Source of the DNA: CAYVLI01 sp964452105 [NCBI: uncultured Nitrospinota bacterium]
GTDB taxonomy: Bacteria; JAUXIQ01
Assembly: GCA_964452105.1 (NCBI GenBank)
Contig: CAYVLI010000223.1
Coordinates: forward strand, 1-5,110
Direction of reading: 5' to 3'
DNA: 5,110 nt
Part shown: positions 1-5,110 of the stretch, in pieces
Numbering within the stretch: the stretch's first letter is position 1
Layout of the letters: the number at the start of each line of letters is the position of its first letter
Notes under the pieces: model-generated
Seen by the model: the letters and a program-made list of their open reading frames with translations, nothing else
Database searches by the model: none
What the model was told of the DNA's origin: nothing
Position numbers and translations under genes: made by a program

Positions 1-638
1 GAAACCTGTTCACCTTCGAAAACCTGATCGTATCTCTTCCCTGCCAGAAAGCGGCCGGTGACGTGCTGGAGGTTCTTATCGAAGAGCTTCACGAGCGCAT
101 AGAAAAAGGGATCACCGGCATAGTCGATGAAAAGTACCGCCTGGTCTGGAACGCTCAACCGGGATGGTACACCCTCGGGGCATTCAAATATATCGAAGCC
201 CAGGGGGCCACCTTCGTTGCCTCGCCGTATCTGGAAATATGGGGTGCAGAGGAGAAGTTCAGTGGAAGCAGAGCTCAGACGCCGGAGTGGTTCCGGGTCT
301 ACAGGGAGCCTGCCAGCCTCGATGAGTGTCTTTTTCTCATAGCAAGAGAAACCATAGCCAGGCATCCGCGCTCCAGATTGAAGGCACAGATAGAAACACT
401 CACCCGCCTAGCGAGGGAATCGAAGGCCGACGGCGTGATGTGGCATGCGGTCCGGGCCTGTAAAGGCGTTTCTTACGGCCAGTTGGCGGAGAAGGAGGTG
501 GCCAGAGACGAGCTCGGAATACCTTCCCTGGTATTTGAAGGAAGCCCGGCGGACCCCAGGCATTTTAACGAAGGGCAGGTCATGTCTCAGATAATGATAT
601 TCATGGAGCAGATCAAGGAGAGCAAAATAAAAAATTGA
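1..638 (+). CDS. 2-hydroxyacyl-CoA dehydratase / benzoyl-CoA reductase subunit (HgdB/BcrB/BcrC family), 3' part
   Basis: The reading frame is open from base 3 with no stop before 636-638, so the gene begins outside the window; 211 C-terminal residues are visible. Members of this family bind a [4Fe-4S] cluster and take part in ATP-driven single-electron chemistry on CoA thioesters: dehydration of 2-hydroxyacyl-CoA or dearomatisation of benzoyl-CoA. Family signatures seen are a segment with RLVWNAQPGWY followed by an aromatic-rich stretch ending in YLEIWG, then ADGVMWHAVRACKGVSYGQL, whose Cys (codon 459-461) sits where a cluster-ligating Cys is usual, and the typical C-terminal GIPSLVFEG, ADPRHFNEGQV and a final helix. 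A further Cys lies near the visible N-end (SLPCQKAAGD). The internal GTG at 63 is not the real start, because homology-like sequence continues upstream of it. The dicluster ferredoxin gene follows 45 bases downstream, consistent with an operon. Whether it is a dehydratase or a reductase cannot be decided, as the ATPase activator and partner subunit are not in view. Confidence 0.85.
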   Translation, partial: NLFTFENLIVSLPCQKAAGDVLEVLIEELHERIEKGITGIVDEKYRLVWNAQPGWYTLGAFKYIEAQGATFVASPYLEIWGAEEKFSGSRAQTPEWFRVYREPASLDECLFLIARETIARHPRSRLKAQIETLTRLARESKADGVMWHAVRACKGVSYGQLAEKEVARDELGIPSLVFEGSPADPRHFNEGQVMSQIMIFMEQIKESKIKN

Positions 639-675
639 ATTCAACTCTGCGATCATTTCTAATATGTACAAAAAA

Positions 676-682
676 GGGGGGG
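676..682 (+). promoter_or_regulatory. Ribosome binding site made of a G7 run
   Basis: Six A's (670-675) run directly into seven G's (676-682), one base before the ATG at 684. It is the only purine-rich Shine-Dalgarno-like sequence upstream of the ferredoxin gene. An in-frame stop (TAA 660-662) with no other start codon after it means that ATG 684 is the earliest possible start. A GGGGG core at 676-680 gives a very short spacing of about 3 bases. A GTG at 735, preceded by AGGAGAAGG (712-720), is a weaker alternative start that would still keep all eight cysteines. Confidence 0.5.
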
Positions 683-683
683 A

Positions 684-947
684 ATGACCAAGATTATTGA
701 AGCTAAACAGCAGGAGAAGGAAAAGGTACTCTCGGTGCATCCGGATAAGTGCACCGGCTGCCAGGTCTGCCAGCTCACCTGTTCCATCACCTACCAGAGC
801 AACTATAATCCGGCCAGAGCATACCTGAGTGTGGAGAACGAATACAGCGCCAGCAGGGCTTTTTCCATACACTTCACCGAAGTGTGCATACCAAACTGCA
901 ACCTATGCGCGAAAGCCTGCCCGTATGGAGCGCTGGTCCCCAAATAG
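684..947 (+). CDS. Dicluster 4Fe-4S ferredoxin-like electron-transfer protein
   Basis: An 87-residue soluble protein with two four-cysteine motifs. The first is C23-x2-C26-x2-C29-x3-C33 (CTGCQVCQLTC). The second is C68-x3-C72-x2-C75-x3-C79-P (CIPNCNLCAKACPYGAL). Eight cysteines predict two [4Fe-4S] clusters. The spacing of about 35 residues between motifs, with PARAYLSV in between, resembles the small Fe-S proteins encoded beside aldehyde ferredoxin oxidoreductase genes and the shortened electron-transfer subunits of molybdo/tungsto-enzymes, rather than a clostridial 2[4Fe-4S] ferredoxin of about 55 residues. The N-terminal 20 residues are charged (KQQEKEKV) and show no signal peptide or membrane segment, so it should act in the cytoplasm. 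It precedes the AOR-like gene by 88 bases, so the simplest inference is that it carries electrons to or from that enzyme; it could also serve the flavin reductase downstream. It is much shorter than four-cluster BamC-type subunits. Confidence 0.88.
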   Translation: MTKIIEAKQQEKEKVLSVHPDKCTGCQVCQLTCSITYQSNYNPARAYLSVENEYSASRAFSIHFTEVCIPNCNLCAKACPYGALVPK

Positions 948-1025
948 ACTCTGCTCAGAATAAGCCGCAAGCGTTGTAATCGGATACCTGCCGAAAACAT
1001 AAGCTTTACATGGAATGAAGAGACG

Positions 1026-1030
1026 AGGAG
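1026..1030 (+). promoter_or_regulatory. Ribosome binding site fixing the AOR start at 1036
   Basis: AGGAG lies 5 bases before ATG 1036. The upstream in-frame ATG at 1015 has only TGGA next to it and would add seven residues (MKRRGET) ahead of the family-typical N-terminus M-x-x-K-G-Y-x-G-K, so 1036 is preferred. Confidence 0.75.
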
Positions 1031-1035
1031 AGACC

Positions 1036-2943
1036 ATGGACATCAAAGGATACGCCGGAAAAGCTCTTAACGTCGATCTCACCAGCGGCACGGTAAGCTC
1101 GGAGCCTCTGGACATGGATATGGCGGAAAAATATATCGGAGGCATGGGCATCAACAACAAGCTGGCCCTGGACCTCATGCCGGAAGGCTTAGACCCTTTC
1201 TCCCCTGACAACCCCATTATTCTTAGTACAGGCGCCCTTAACGGGACGGCCGCACCCGGAGCGCCCAAGATAATGGGCACCTGCAAGATGCCCGCAAACA
1301 ACGTCATCGGTACGGGCTTCGCCGGAGGCTCCTTCGGACACCGGCTAAAATCGGCGGGCTACGATTATATAGTCATAAGGGGCAAGGCCGAAAAACCCGT
1401 CTATTTGAAGATTGTTGACGACAAAGCGGAAATATGCAGCGCCGAGAGCATCTGGGGCCAGGACGTCTATAACTCCACCTATAAGCTTTGGGATGAATTG
1501 GGAACAGCCACCAGTGTGGTGGCCATCGGTCCCTCTGCAGAGAAGCTCATAAGATATGCTTTGGCTTTCGTGGATAACCTGGGAACCCTGGGCAGGGGCG
1601 GTCTCGGCGCGGTCATGGGGTCAAAGAATCTCAAGGCTGTCACGGCCAGGGGCACCGGAGGGGTGGCAGTAGCCCGACCGGCTGAGTTCAACAAGTTGGC
1701 CGCCGAAGTGAGAAAGGCGCTGGTCAGCCTGCCCTACCGGGACGACTGGATAAAGCTGGGCATCTACATCGGCTGGCCCATGTGGAAAAAGACCACCATG
1801 ATCATCAAAAACTGGGCGGAGCTATGCCCTGAAGAAGAGGTGGAGAAATTCGGCCCCCAGGAATATCTCAAATACTTCAAGTGCCCGGCCGCCTGCGCCT
1901 CCTGTCCCGTGGCGGACAAGGCGGTGGTGGAAATCGAAGAAGACGGTGTAAAGAAGGAGTTCAGCCTCTCCTACGGCCTGCATTCAGGGATAGTAGGTGT
2001 ACAGTGGGGCGCAAAGGACTACGAGCAGTCGTTGAGGCACTTCCTCAAGGCCAACAAGGAAGGCATTGACGACATGATGCTTAACGCCATGATGGACTAC
2101 GCCATCGAGCTTTACAAGAACGGCCTGCTCACAAAGAGCGACACGGACGGCCTCGACCTCGACTACAACTATGAGACCTATGCTGCGCTATCGGATAAGA
2201 TATACAACCGCGAGGGCATAGGCGACCTCCTGGCGGAAGGATATCCCGCCGTTTACGAAAAACTGGGGCCGGAGGCGGAGAAACTGGCAGTGCAGATAAG
2301 GAATCTGAACGTCATGGTTGAGCCCAGGCCACATCTGAGCGGCTTCGTCTTCGCCCAAATCGTCAGCCCCAGAGGCTCTTACGCCATCCAGGGGAATTCC
2401 CCGGCCTTCCTTCCCGGAAAGGGTGCGGACAGCTTCGTCCGTTTCCTCAAAGGCATCGGGGCCACGGAAGAGCAGGCAGCAAAAGTGGTGGACGGCCCGG
2501 ACTCTCTCAACATGGGCCGTATGCTCCGCCATACGGAAGACTGGTACGCCCTGGCCAGCTCGCTGGGAATTTGCGCGCGCCAGCCGGTCTTTCAGGTGTA
2601 CAACATCAATGCTATAGCACAGCTCTACACCTTGGCCACCGGCATAGAGAAGGACCCGCAAACTTTCATCAGGGACGGCGAGAGAATCTGGAATATTTAC
2701 CGCCACGTTAATGCCGGGCAGGGTTTCTCCAGCAAAGACGACCAGCTTCCGGACAAGTTCTTCACACCGCTAAAGGCCGGCGAAGGAAAAGAGATTAACA
2801 TGATGGATTACAATCGCCGGAGGAACCTCGGGCCGGAGGACATCCAGAAGTATATCAACGATTACTACCAGGCAAGGGGCTGGAGCGAGAAGACAGGAAA
2901 TCCCGCTCCGGAAAAGCTAAGGGAATTGGGAATAGAGACCTGA
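1036..2943 (+). CDS. Aldehyde ferredoxin oxidoreductase (AOR) family tungstopterin oxidoreductase, divergent
   Basis: A 635-residue protein of normal AOR-family length (about 600-650). The N-terminal domain (about 1-205) opens with GYAGKALNVDLTSG, has YIGGMGINNK and GYDYIVIRGKAEKPVYL, and ends in GRGGLGAVMGSKNLKAV (about 186-202), the pterin-binding signature. The middle has the cluster region C283-x3-C287-x2-C290-x3-D294. The C-terminal part has SSLGIC with C513, the usual last cluster ligand. AOR-family enzymes bind a bis-pterin tungsten centre and one [4Fe-4S] cluster and exchange electrons with ferredoxin; members include aldehyde oxidases and BamB of class II benzoyl-CoA reductase. Oddities: Asp294 stands where the third CxxCxxxC cysteine is expected, the usual Asp of the second DxxGLC motif is Ser508, and the Glu and His proposed as catalytic in Pyrococcus AOR are not evident. 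The substrate is therefore not predictable, and a BamB-like or unassigned clade is possible. There is no signal peptide, so a cytoplasmic location is expected. The adjacent dicluster ferredoxin is its likely redox partner. Family assignment is firm; function is not. Confidence 0.92.
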   Translation: MDIKGYAGKALNVDLTSGTVSSEPLDMDMAEKYIGGMGINNKLALDLMPEGLDPFSPDNPIILSTGALNGTAAPGAPKIMGTCKMPANNVIGTGFAGGSFGHRLKSAGYDYIVIRGKAEKPVYLKIVDDKAEICSAESIWGQDVYNSTYKLWDELGTATSVVAIGPSAEKLIRYALAFVDNLGTLGRGGLGAVMGSKNLKAVTARGTGGVAVARPAEFNKLAAEVRKALVSLPYRDDWIKLGIYIGWPMWKKTTMIIKNWAELCPEEEVEKFGPQEYLKYFKCPAACASCPVADKAVVEIEEDGVKKEFSLSYGLHSGIVGVQWGAKDYEQSLRHFLKANKEGIDDMMLNAMMDYAIELYKNGLLTKSDTDGLDLDYNYETYAALSDKIYNREGIGDLLAEGYPAVYEKLGPEAEKLAVQIRNLNVMVEPRPHLSGFVFAQIVSPRGSYAIQGNSPAFLPGKGADSFVRFLKGIGATEEQAAKVVDGPDSLNMGRMLRHTEDWYALASSLGICARQPVFQVYNINAIAQLYTLATGIEKDPQTFIRDGERIWNIYRHVNAGQGFSSKDDQLPDKFFTPLKAGEGKEINMMDYNRRRNLGPEDIQKYINDYYQARGWSEKTGNPAPEKLRELGIET

Positions 2944-2944
2944 G

Positions 2945-2973
2945 TTGCAATTAAAAGGCTTTTCAGATATTTA
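2945..2973 (+). promoter_or_regulatory. Possible sigma-70-type promoter before the flavin reductase gene
   Basis: TTGCAA (2945-2950) is followed after 17 bases by TATTTA (2968-2973), with a second A/T-rich hexamer TATAAA at 2972-2977. It lies just after the AOR stop, in a 135-base spacer that is visibly richer in A/T than the flanking genes. It could give the last two genes their own transcript. This is pattern matching only. Confidence 0.35.
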
Positions 2974-3047
2974 TAAATCATGCCGTGTATTCGGTAATCC
3001 GCTGCGAATGCATACCCGCCTGTAAAAGGCCGATATTTATCTTATGC
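2952..3047 (+). repeat. Imperfect direct repeat of a spaced motif in the AOR-OYE spacer
   Basis: TAAAAGGC, GATATTTAT and ATGC occur in that order twice: at 2952-2959, 2966-2974 and 2980-2983, and again at 3023-3030, 3032-3040 and 3044-3047. The gaps inside the two copies differ (6 and 5 bases, then 1 and 3). It could be a decayed duplication, a pair of regulator sites or chance in A/T-rich sequence. The first copy overlaps the candidate promoter. Confidence 0.4.
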
Positions 3048-3067
3048 GAAACCGACTTCTCTTGCAT

Positions 3068-3076
3068 GGAGGTGAT
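3068..3076 (+). promoter_or_regulatory. Near-perfect Shine-Dalgarno site for the flavin reductase
   Basis: GGAGGTGAT matches the 3' end of bacterial 16S rRNA over nine bases and places the GGAGG core 6 bases before ATG 3079. It fixes the start codon and is the strongest ribosome binding site in the window, arguing for a bacterial host and efficient translation of this gene. Confidence 0.85.
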
Positions 3077-3078
3077 AA

Positions 3079-4143
3079 ATGCAGTTGTTCACGCCCCTGA
3101 ACGTAGGTAGAGTGGAGCTCCCCAACAGGGTGGTCTTTGCGCCCATGCTGACTAACTACGCCACCGAAGACGGCTACGTAACCGACAAGCAGATAGATTA
3201 CTACGTCGAACGGGCCGGTGGCGGAGCGGGGCTCATTATAGTGGAAGCCGCAGGGGTGATATCCCGCAAGGGGCCCTACCTGCTGAGAATCCACAACGAT
3301 GACTACGTACCAGGTCTGCGAAAGCTGGTGGATACGGTACACCAGACGGGAAGCAAGATAGGTCTGCAAATAGTCCACTGGCTTCGCATATCCAAATCGG
3401 GCTATTACGAGATGCCCGCCGACCTGCCGCGGGAAGAGATAGAAAATATCACCAAAGGATTCGTAGCCGGTGCGAAGAGGGCCAGGGAGGCGGGCTTCGA
3501 CATGATGGAGTTCCACGCAGCGCATTCCTATACCCTCGCTTCTTTCATCTCCCTGTCAGGAAACAAACGGCAAGACGAATACGGGCGCAACCTAAAAGGC
3601 AGGTTCCGTATCGTCCGGGAAATATACCAGCGCACCAGGGAAGCGCTGGGGCCGGAATACCCCATCGGTATAAGGATAAACGGCGAAGATTTCGTCAAGG
3701 GCGGCAACACATTGCTGCACACCCGCCAGATCGCCGGCATGATAGACGAGCTCGGCTTCGACTTCCTGGACGTCTCCGCCGGCAGCCGGCCTGAAGACGG
3801 CCCCAACGGCTACAGCGCTTCGAGAGGCCTGCCCGACGCCACCATGCCGGACGCTTGCAACGTTTACATAGCCGCCGAGCTGAAGAAAGAGATAAACATA
3901 CCCATCATAACCGTGGGGAAAATCTGCAGGCCGGAGCTCGCCGAATCCATCGTGCAGGAAGAAAAGGCCGAGCTTGTGGCAATGGGGAGGGGGCTTCTGT
4001 GCGACTCGCAGATACCCCGCAAAATCAGGGAAAACAGGTGGCACGAAATACTGCACTGCCTATATTGTAATCACTGCTACAAGACCATACGCCAGTTCAA
4101 ACCCATCGAGTGCATTCAGTGGAAAAAGCAGCAACAGCAATAG
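3079..4143 (+). CDS. Old Yellow Enzyme family FMN / 4Fe-4S oxidoreductase lacking the FAD/NAD(P)H half
   Basis: A 354-residue protein corresponding to the FMN-binding TIM barrel of the 2,4-dienoyl-CoA reductase / enoate reductase branch. Seen in order: LFTPLNVGRVELPNRVVFAP at the N-end, QIVH (97-100) with R103 where QLxHxGR is usual, HAAH with H146 and H149 as the substrate-binding pair followed by Y151, NKRQDEYG (162-169), then VGKICRPELAE and VAMGRGLLCD, which form the FMN phosphate site. C-terminal cysteines C327-x2-C330-x2-C333-x11-C345 predict a [4Fe-4S] cluster. Family members reduce an activated C=C bond (or run in reverse) on enoyl-CoA or enone substrates. Full-length dienoyl-CoA and enoate reductases have about 670 residues because a FAD and NAD(P)H domain follows; here the gene stops nine residues after the last cysteine, with a KKQQQQ tail. 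Electrons would thus need a separate partner, possibly the dicluster ferredoxin upstream (inference). It is cytoplasmic, with no signal peptide or membrane segment. Confidence 0.92.
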   Translation: MQLFTPLNVGRVELPNRVVFAPMLTNYATEDGYVTDKQIDYYVERAGGGAGLIIVEAAGVISRKGPYLLRIHNDDYVPGLRKLVDTVHQTGSKIGLQIVHWLRISKSGYYEMPADLPREEIENITKGFVAGAKRAREAGFDMMEFHAAHSYTLASFISLSGNKRQDEYGRNLKGRFRIVREIYQRTREALGPEYPIGIRINGEDFVKGGNTLLHTRQIAGMIDELGFDFLDVSAGSRPEDGPNGYSASRGLPDATMPDACNVYIAAELKKEINIPIITVGKICRPELAESIVQEEKAELVAMGRGLLCDSQIPRKIRENRWHEILHCLYCNHCYKTIRQFKPIECIQWKKQQQQ

Positions 4144-4176
4144 GCTCCGGCATGACAAGGCCCTCTGTGTCATTCC

Positions 4177-4189
4177 CCGGCTTGACCGG
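4177..4189. repeat. Short palindromic repeat remnant (CCGG-CTTGA-CCGG)
   Basis: A 4-bp inverted repeat around CTTGA lies within GTCATTCCCCGGCTTGACC. It looks like a degraded copy of the widespread intergenic palindromes that begin GTCATTCC and end in GGAAT; the right arm here has decayed to GGTGAT. An outer weak pair, ATGACA (4152-4157) with TGTCAT (4168-4173), lies just upstream. It has no T-run and so is not a convincing terminator. Confidence 0.4.
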
Positions 4190-4193
4190 TGAT

Positions 4194-4221
4194 GTAGGGG
4201 CGTATTGCAATACGCCTCTAC
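4194..4221. repeat. 28-base near-perfect palindrome in the OYE-SDR spacer
   Basis: The left arm GTAGGGGCGTATTG (4194-4207) is matched by the right arm CAATACGCCTCTAC (4208-4221), with one mismatch (a G:T wobble in RNA) in 14 pairs and no spacer. Such uninterrupted palindromes between genes are typical of dispersed REP-like or miniature elements, or of dyad operators. No T-run follows, so an intrinsic terminator is unlikely, though the RNA could fold and shield the OYE transcript end. The palindrome is exact enough to be non-random. Confidence 0.8.
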
Positions 4222-4235
4222 TGGATTTAGCGTGC

Positions 4236-4257
4236 TGTCGGGTCTCCGCACCCGACA
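4236..4257. repeat. Hairpin repeat (TGTCGGGT / ACCCGACA)
   Basis: Perfect 8-bp arms at 4236-4243 and 4250-4257 enclose the loop CTCCGC. It starts 14 bases after the 28-base palindrome and ends 31 bases before the SDR start. Together with the two palindromes upstream it fills most of the 4144-4288 spacer. As RNA it would make a stable GC-rich stem in the SDR leader, but it does not reach the ribosome binding site. Confidence 0.75.
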
Positions 4258-4277
4258 ACTAACAAATGACAGGTATC

Positions 4278-4285
4278 AGGGAGAG
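4278..4285 (+). promoter_or_regulatory. Ribosome binding site fixing the SDR start at 4289
   Basis: AGGGAGAG lies 3 to 10 bases before ATG 4289. The frame is open further upstream to a TTG at 4205, but that codon sits inside the 28-base palindrome and would add 28 residues with no family counterpart. Confidence 0.75.
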
Positions 4286-4288
4286 AAG

Positions 4289-5089
4289 ATGATAGAAGAG
4301 AATTACGGAGACAAGATTCTGGATTTATTCAAGCTGGAAGACAGGGTGGCCGTGGTCACCGGTGCCAGCAAGGGCATAGGCAGAGGGGTTTCCCTGGCCC
4401 TGGCCCAGGCCGGATGCCACCTGGCGCTCGCAGCCAGAAACGAGAAGGGCCTGGCCGAGACCGCACAACTGGTCGAAAAAGCGGGCAGGAAAGCGCTGGT
4501 GGTGCGCACCGACGTCACCGACGTGAACAGCGTAACAAACATGGCCGACACAGCCCACCGCGAGTTCGGCAGAATCGACATCCTTATCAACAACGCAGGC
4601 ATGGGAAGCACCAAGTACATCATGGACCTGCCGGTGGAAGAGTGGAAGGCCATCGTGGACTGCAACCTCACCGGCTCGTTCATCTGCGGCAAGACCGTCG
4701 CCAGATACATGATAGAGCAGCGTAGCGGGAACATCATCAACATGAGCTCGGTGTTCGGCATCATAGGCTCCAGGTTCACCTCAGCCTACTGCAGCACCAA
4801 GGGCGCACTCATAATGCTCACCAAGGCCATGGCCCTGGAGTGGGCGCAGTACAACATCCGGGTGAACGCCATCGCCCCCGGCTATGTGGACACGGATATG
4901 ATCGCCGACGCCCTGGAGAACGAAAAGAGCAGGGCCGCCAAGATCAAGGGGACTCCTCTCAGGCGCATAGCGAAACCCGAAGATATAGGCCCCCTGACCG
5001 TCTTCCTAGCCTCGCCCGCCTCGGAATTCATGACCGGCGAGACGGTGGTCATAGACGGCGGCCAGTCCTCCCGCGGCCCCTGCTGGTAA
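4289..5089 (+). CDS. Short-chain dehydrogenase/reductase (SDR), FabG-like classical type
   Basis: A 266-residue Rossmann-fold oxidoreductase with every hallmark of a classical SDR: TGASKGIG (24-31) for the dinucleotide, D75 for adenine contact, NNAG (101-104), N126 in CNLTG, S154 in MSSV, and the catalytic Y167-x3-K171 in YCSTK. IAPGYVDTDM and VVIDGG follow in the usual places. R50 after the second strand, in place of an acidic residue, favours NADP(H) over NAD(H) (inference). The family interconverts alcohols and ketones; in this neighbourhood a 3-hydroxyacyl-CoA/3-oxoacyl-CoA or cyclic hydroxy/keto substrate is plausible, while gluconate-5-dehydrogenase-like and FabG-like sugar or acyl-ACP roles cannot be excluded. 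About 15 extra N-terminal residues (IEENYGDKILDLF) precede the core, common in this subgroup. It is separated from the flavin reductase by the palindrome-rich spacer, so it could be transcribed separately. Confidence 0.95.
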   Translation: MIEENYGDKILDLFKLEDRVAVVTGASKGIGRGVSLALAQAGCHLALAARNEKGLAETAQLVEKAGRKALVVRTDVTDVNSVTNMADTAHREFGRIDILINNAGMGSTKYIMDLPVEEWKAIVDCNLTGSFICGKTVARYMIEQRSGNIINMSSVFGIIGSRFTSAYCSTKGALIMLTKAMALEWAQYNIRVNAIAPGYVDTDMIADALENEKSRAAKIKGTPLRRIAKPEDIGPLTVFLASPASEFMTGETVVIDGGQSSRGPCW

Positions 5090-5110
5090 CCCCTCAAAGG
5101 CGTAGCCACT

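Noticed and set aside
635-665. Promoter before the ferredoxin gene (TTGAAT, 19 bases, TAATAT)
   Set aside because: The -10-like hexamer is fair, but the spacing is too long and the -35-like hexamer overlaps the preceding stop codon; the 45-base gap fits read-through.
664-686. Mini open frame ATG...TGA (MYKKGGE) overlapping the ferredoxin start codon
   Set aside because: It has no ribosome binding site of its own, and a seven-codon leader with no regulatory residue pattern is most likely chance.
408-872. 154-codon open frame on the - strand spanning the end of the dehydratase-type gene and the ferredoxin start
   Set aside because: Both + strand genes it overlaps have clear family motifs; the antisense translation has none.
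974-1003. Promoter before the AOR-like gene (TTGTAA, 18 bases, CATAAG)
   Set aside because: Each hexamer only partly matches the consensus, and the 88-base gap can equally be an untranslated part of an operon.
2188-2706. 172-codon open frame on the - strand inside the AOR-like gene
   Set aside because: It is the complement of a strongly family-matching gene, has no recognisable domain, and such open antisense frames are common in GC-rich codon usage.
684-2943. Naming the Fe-S protein and AOR-like gene as BamC and BamB of class II benzoyl-CoA reductase
   Set aside because: The Fe-S protein has only two clusters and 87 residues, no other Bam subunits are in view, and the AOR-like protein differs at key positions, so specific names would overstate the evidence.
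3037-3525. 162-codon open frame on the - strand across the start of the flavin reductase
   Set aside because: It overlaps the strong ribosome binding site and the conserved FMN domain of the + strand gene; its translation shows no family features.
4236-4260. Intrinsic terminator after the flavin reductase
   Set aside because: The stem is good, but the sequence after it (ACTAACAAATG) has no run of T, so a rho-independent terminator is not supported.
4205-4288. N-terminal extension of the SDR from TTG 4205
   Set aside because: It begins inside a palindrome, has no ribosome binding site, and adds residues without similarity to SDRs; ATG 4289 has a good site.

Overview
The window carries five protein-coding genes, all on the + strand, with short gaps (45 to about 145 bases) between them. 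In order they are: the 3' end of a 2-hydroxyacyl-CoA dehydratase / benzoyl-CoA reductase type subunit (1-638), a small two-cluster 4Fe-4S protein (684-947), an aldehyde ferredoxin oxidoreductase (AOR) family tungsten/molybdopterin enzyme (1036-2943), an Old Yellow Enzyme type FMN/4Fe-4S reductase without the C-terminal FAD/NAD(P)H half (3079-4143), and a classical short-chain dehydrogenase/reductase (4289-5089). No RNA gene, transposase or CRISPR array is visible.

The enzyme set points to a strict anaerobe. Oxygen-sensitive iron-sulfur and probably tungstopterin enzymes sit beside a CoA-thioester radical dehydratase/reductase subunit. Clear Shine-Dalgarno sites (especially 3068-3076) and the families present suggest a bacterium such as a Desulfobacterota, Chloroflexota (Dehalococcoidia-like) or Firmicutes anaerobe. 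The phylum cannot be fixed from this sequence.

Layout: 1-947 holds the acyl-CoA dehydratase/reductase tail and the dicluster ferredoxin. 948-2943 holds a spacer and the AOR-like gene. 2944-3078 is a comparatively AT-rich spacer with a possible promoter and a repeated motif. 3079-4143 is the flavin reductase. 4144-4288 is a spacer packed with palindromes that look like dispersed repeat elements. 4289-5089 is the SDR, followed by 21 bases with nothing recognisable.

The genes plausibly form one functional unit for anaerobic acyl-CoA or aromatic/alicyclic metabolism (inference). The AOR-like enzyme and the dicluster ferredoxin would handle low-potential electrons. The HgdB/Bcr-type protein would do a difficult dehydration or reduction, the OYE-type protein would reduce or oxidise an activated C=C bond, and the SDR would interconvert a hydroxyl and a keto group. 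The most notable points are departures from the AOR norm at predicted cofactor and catalytic positions, the missing electron-input domain of the flavin reductase, and the palindrome-rich spacer.
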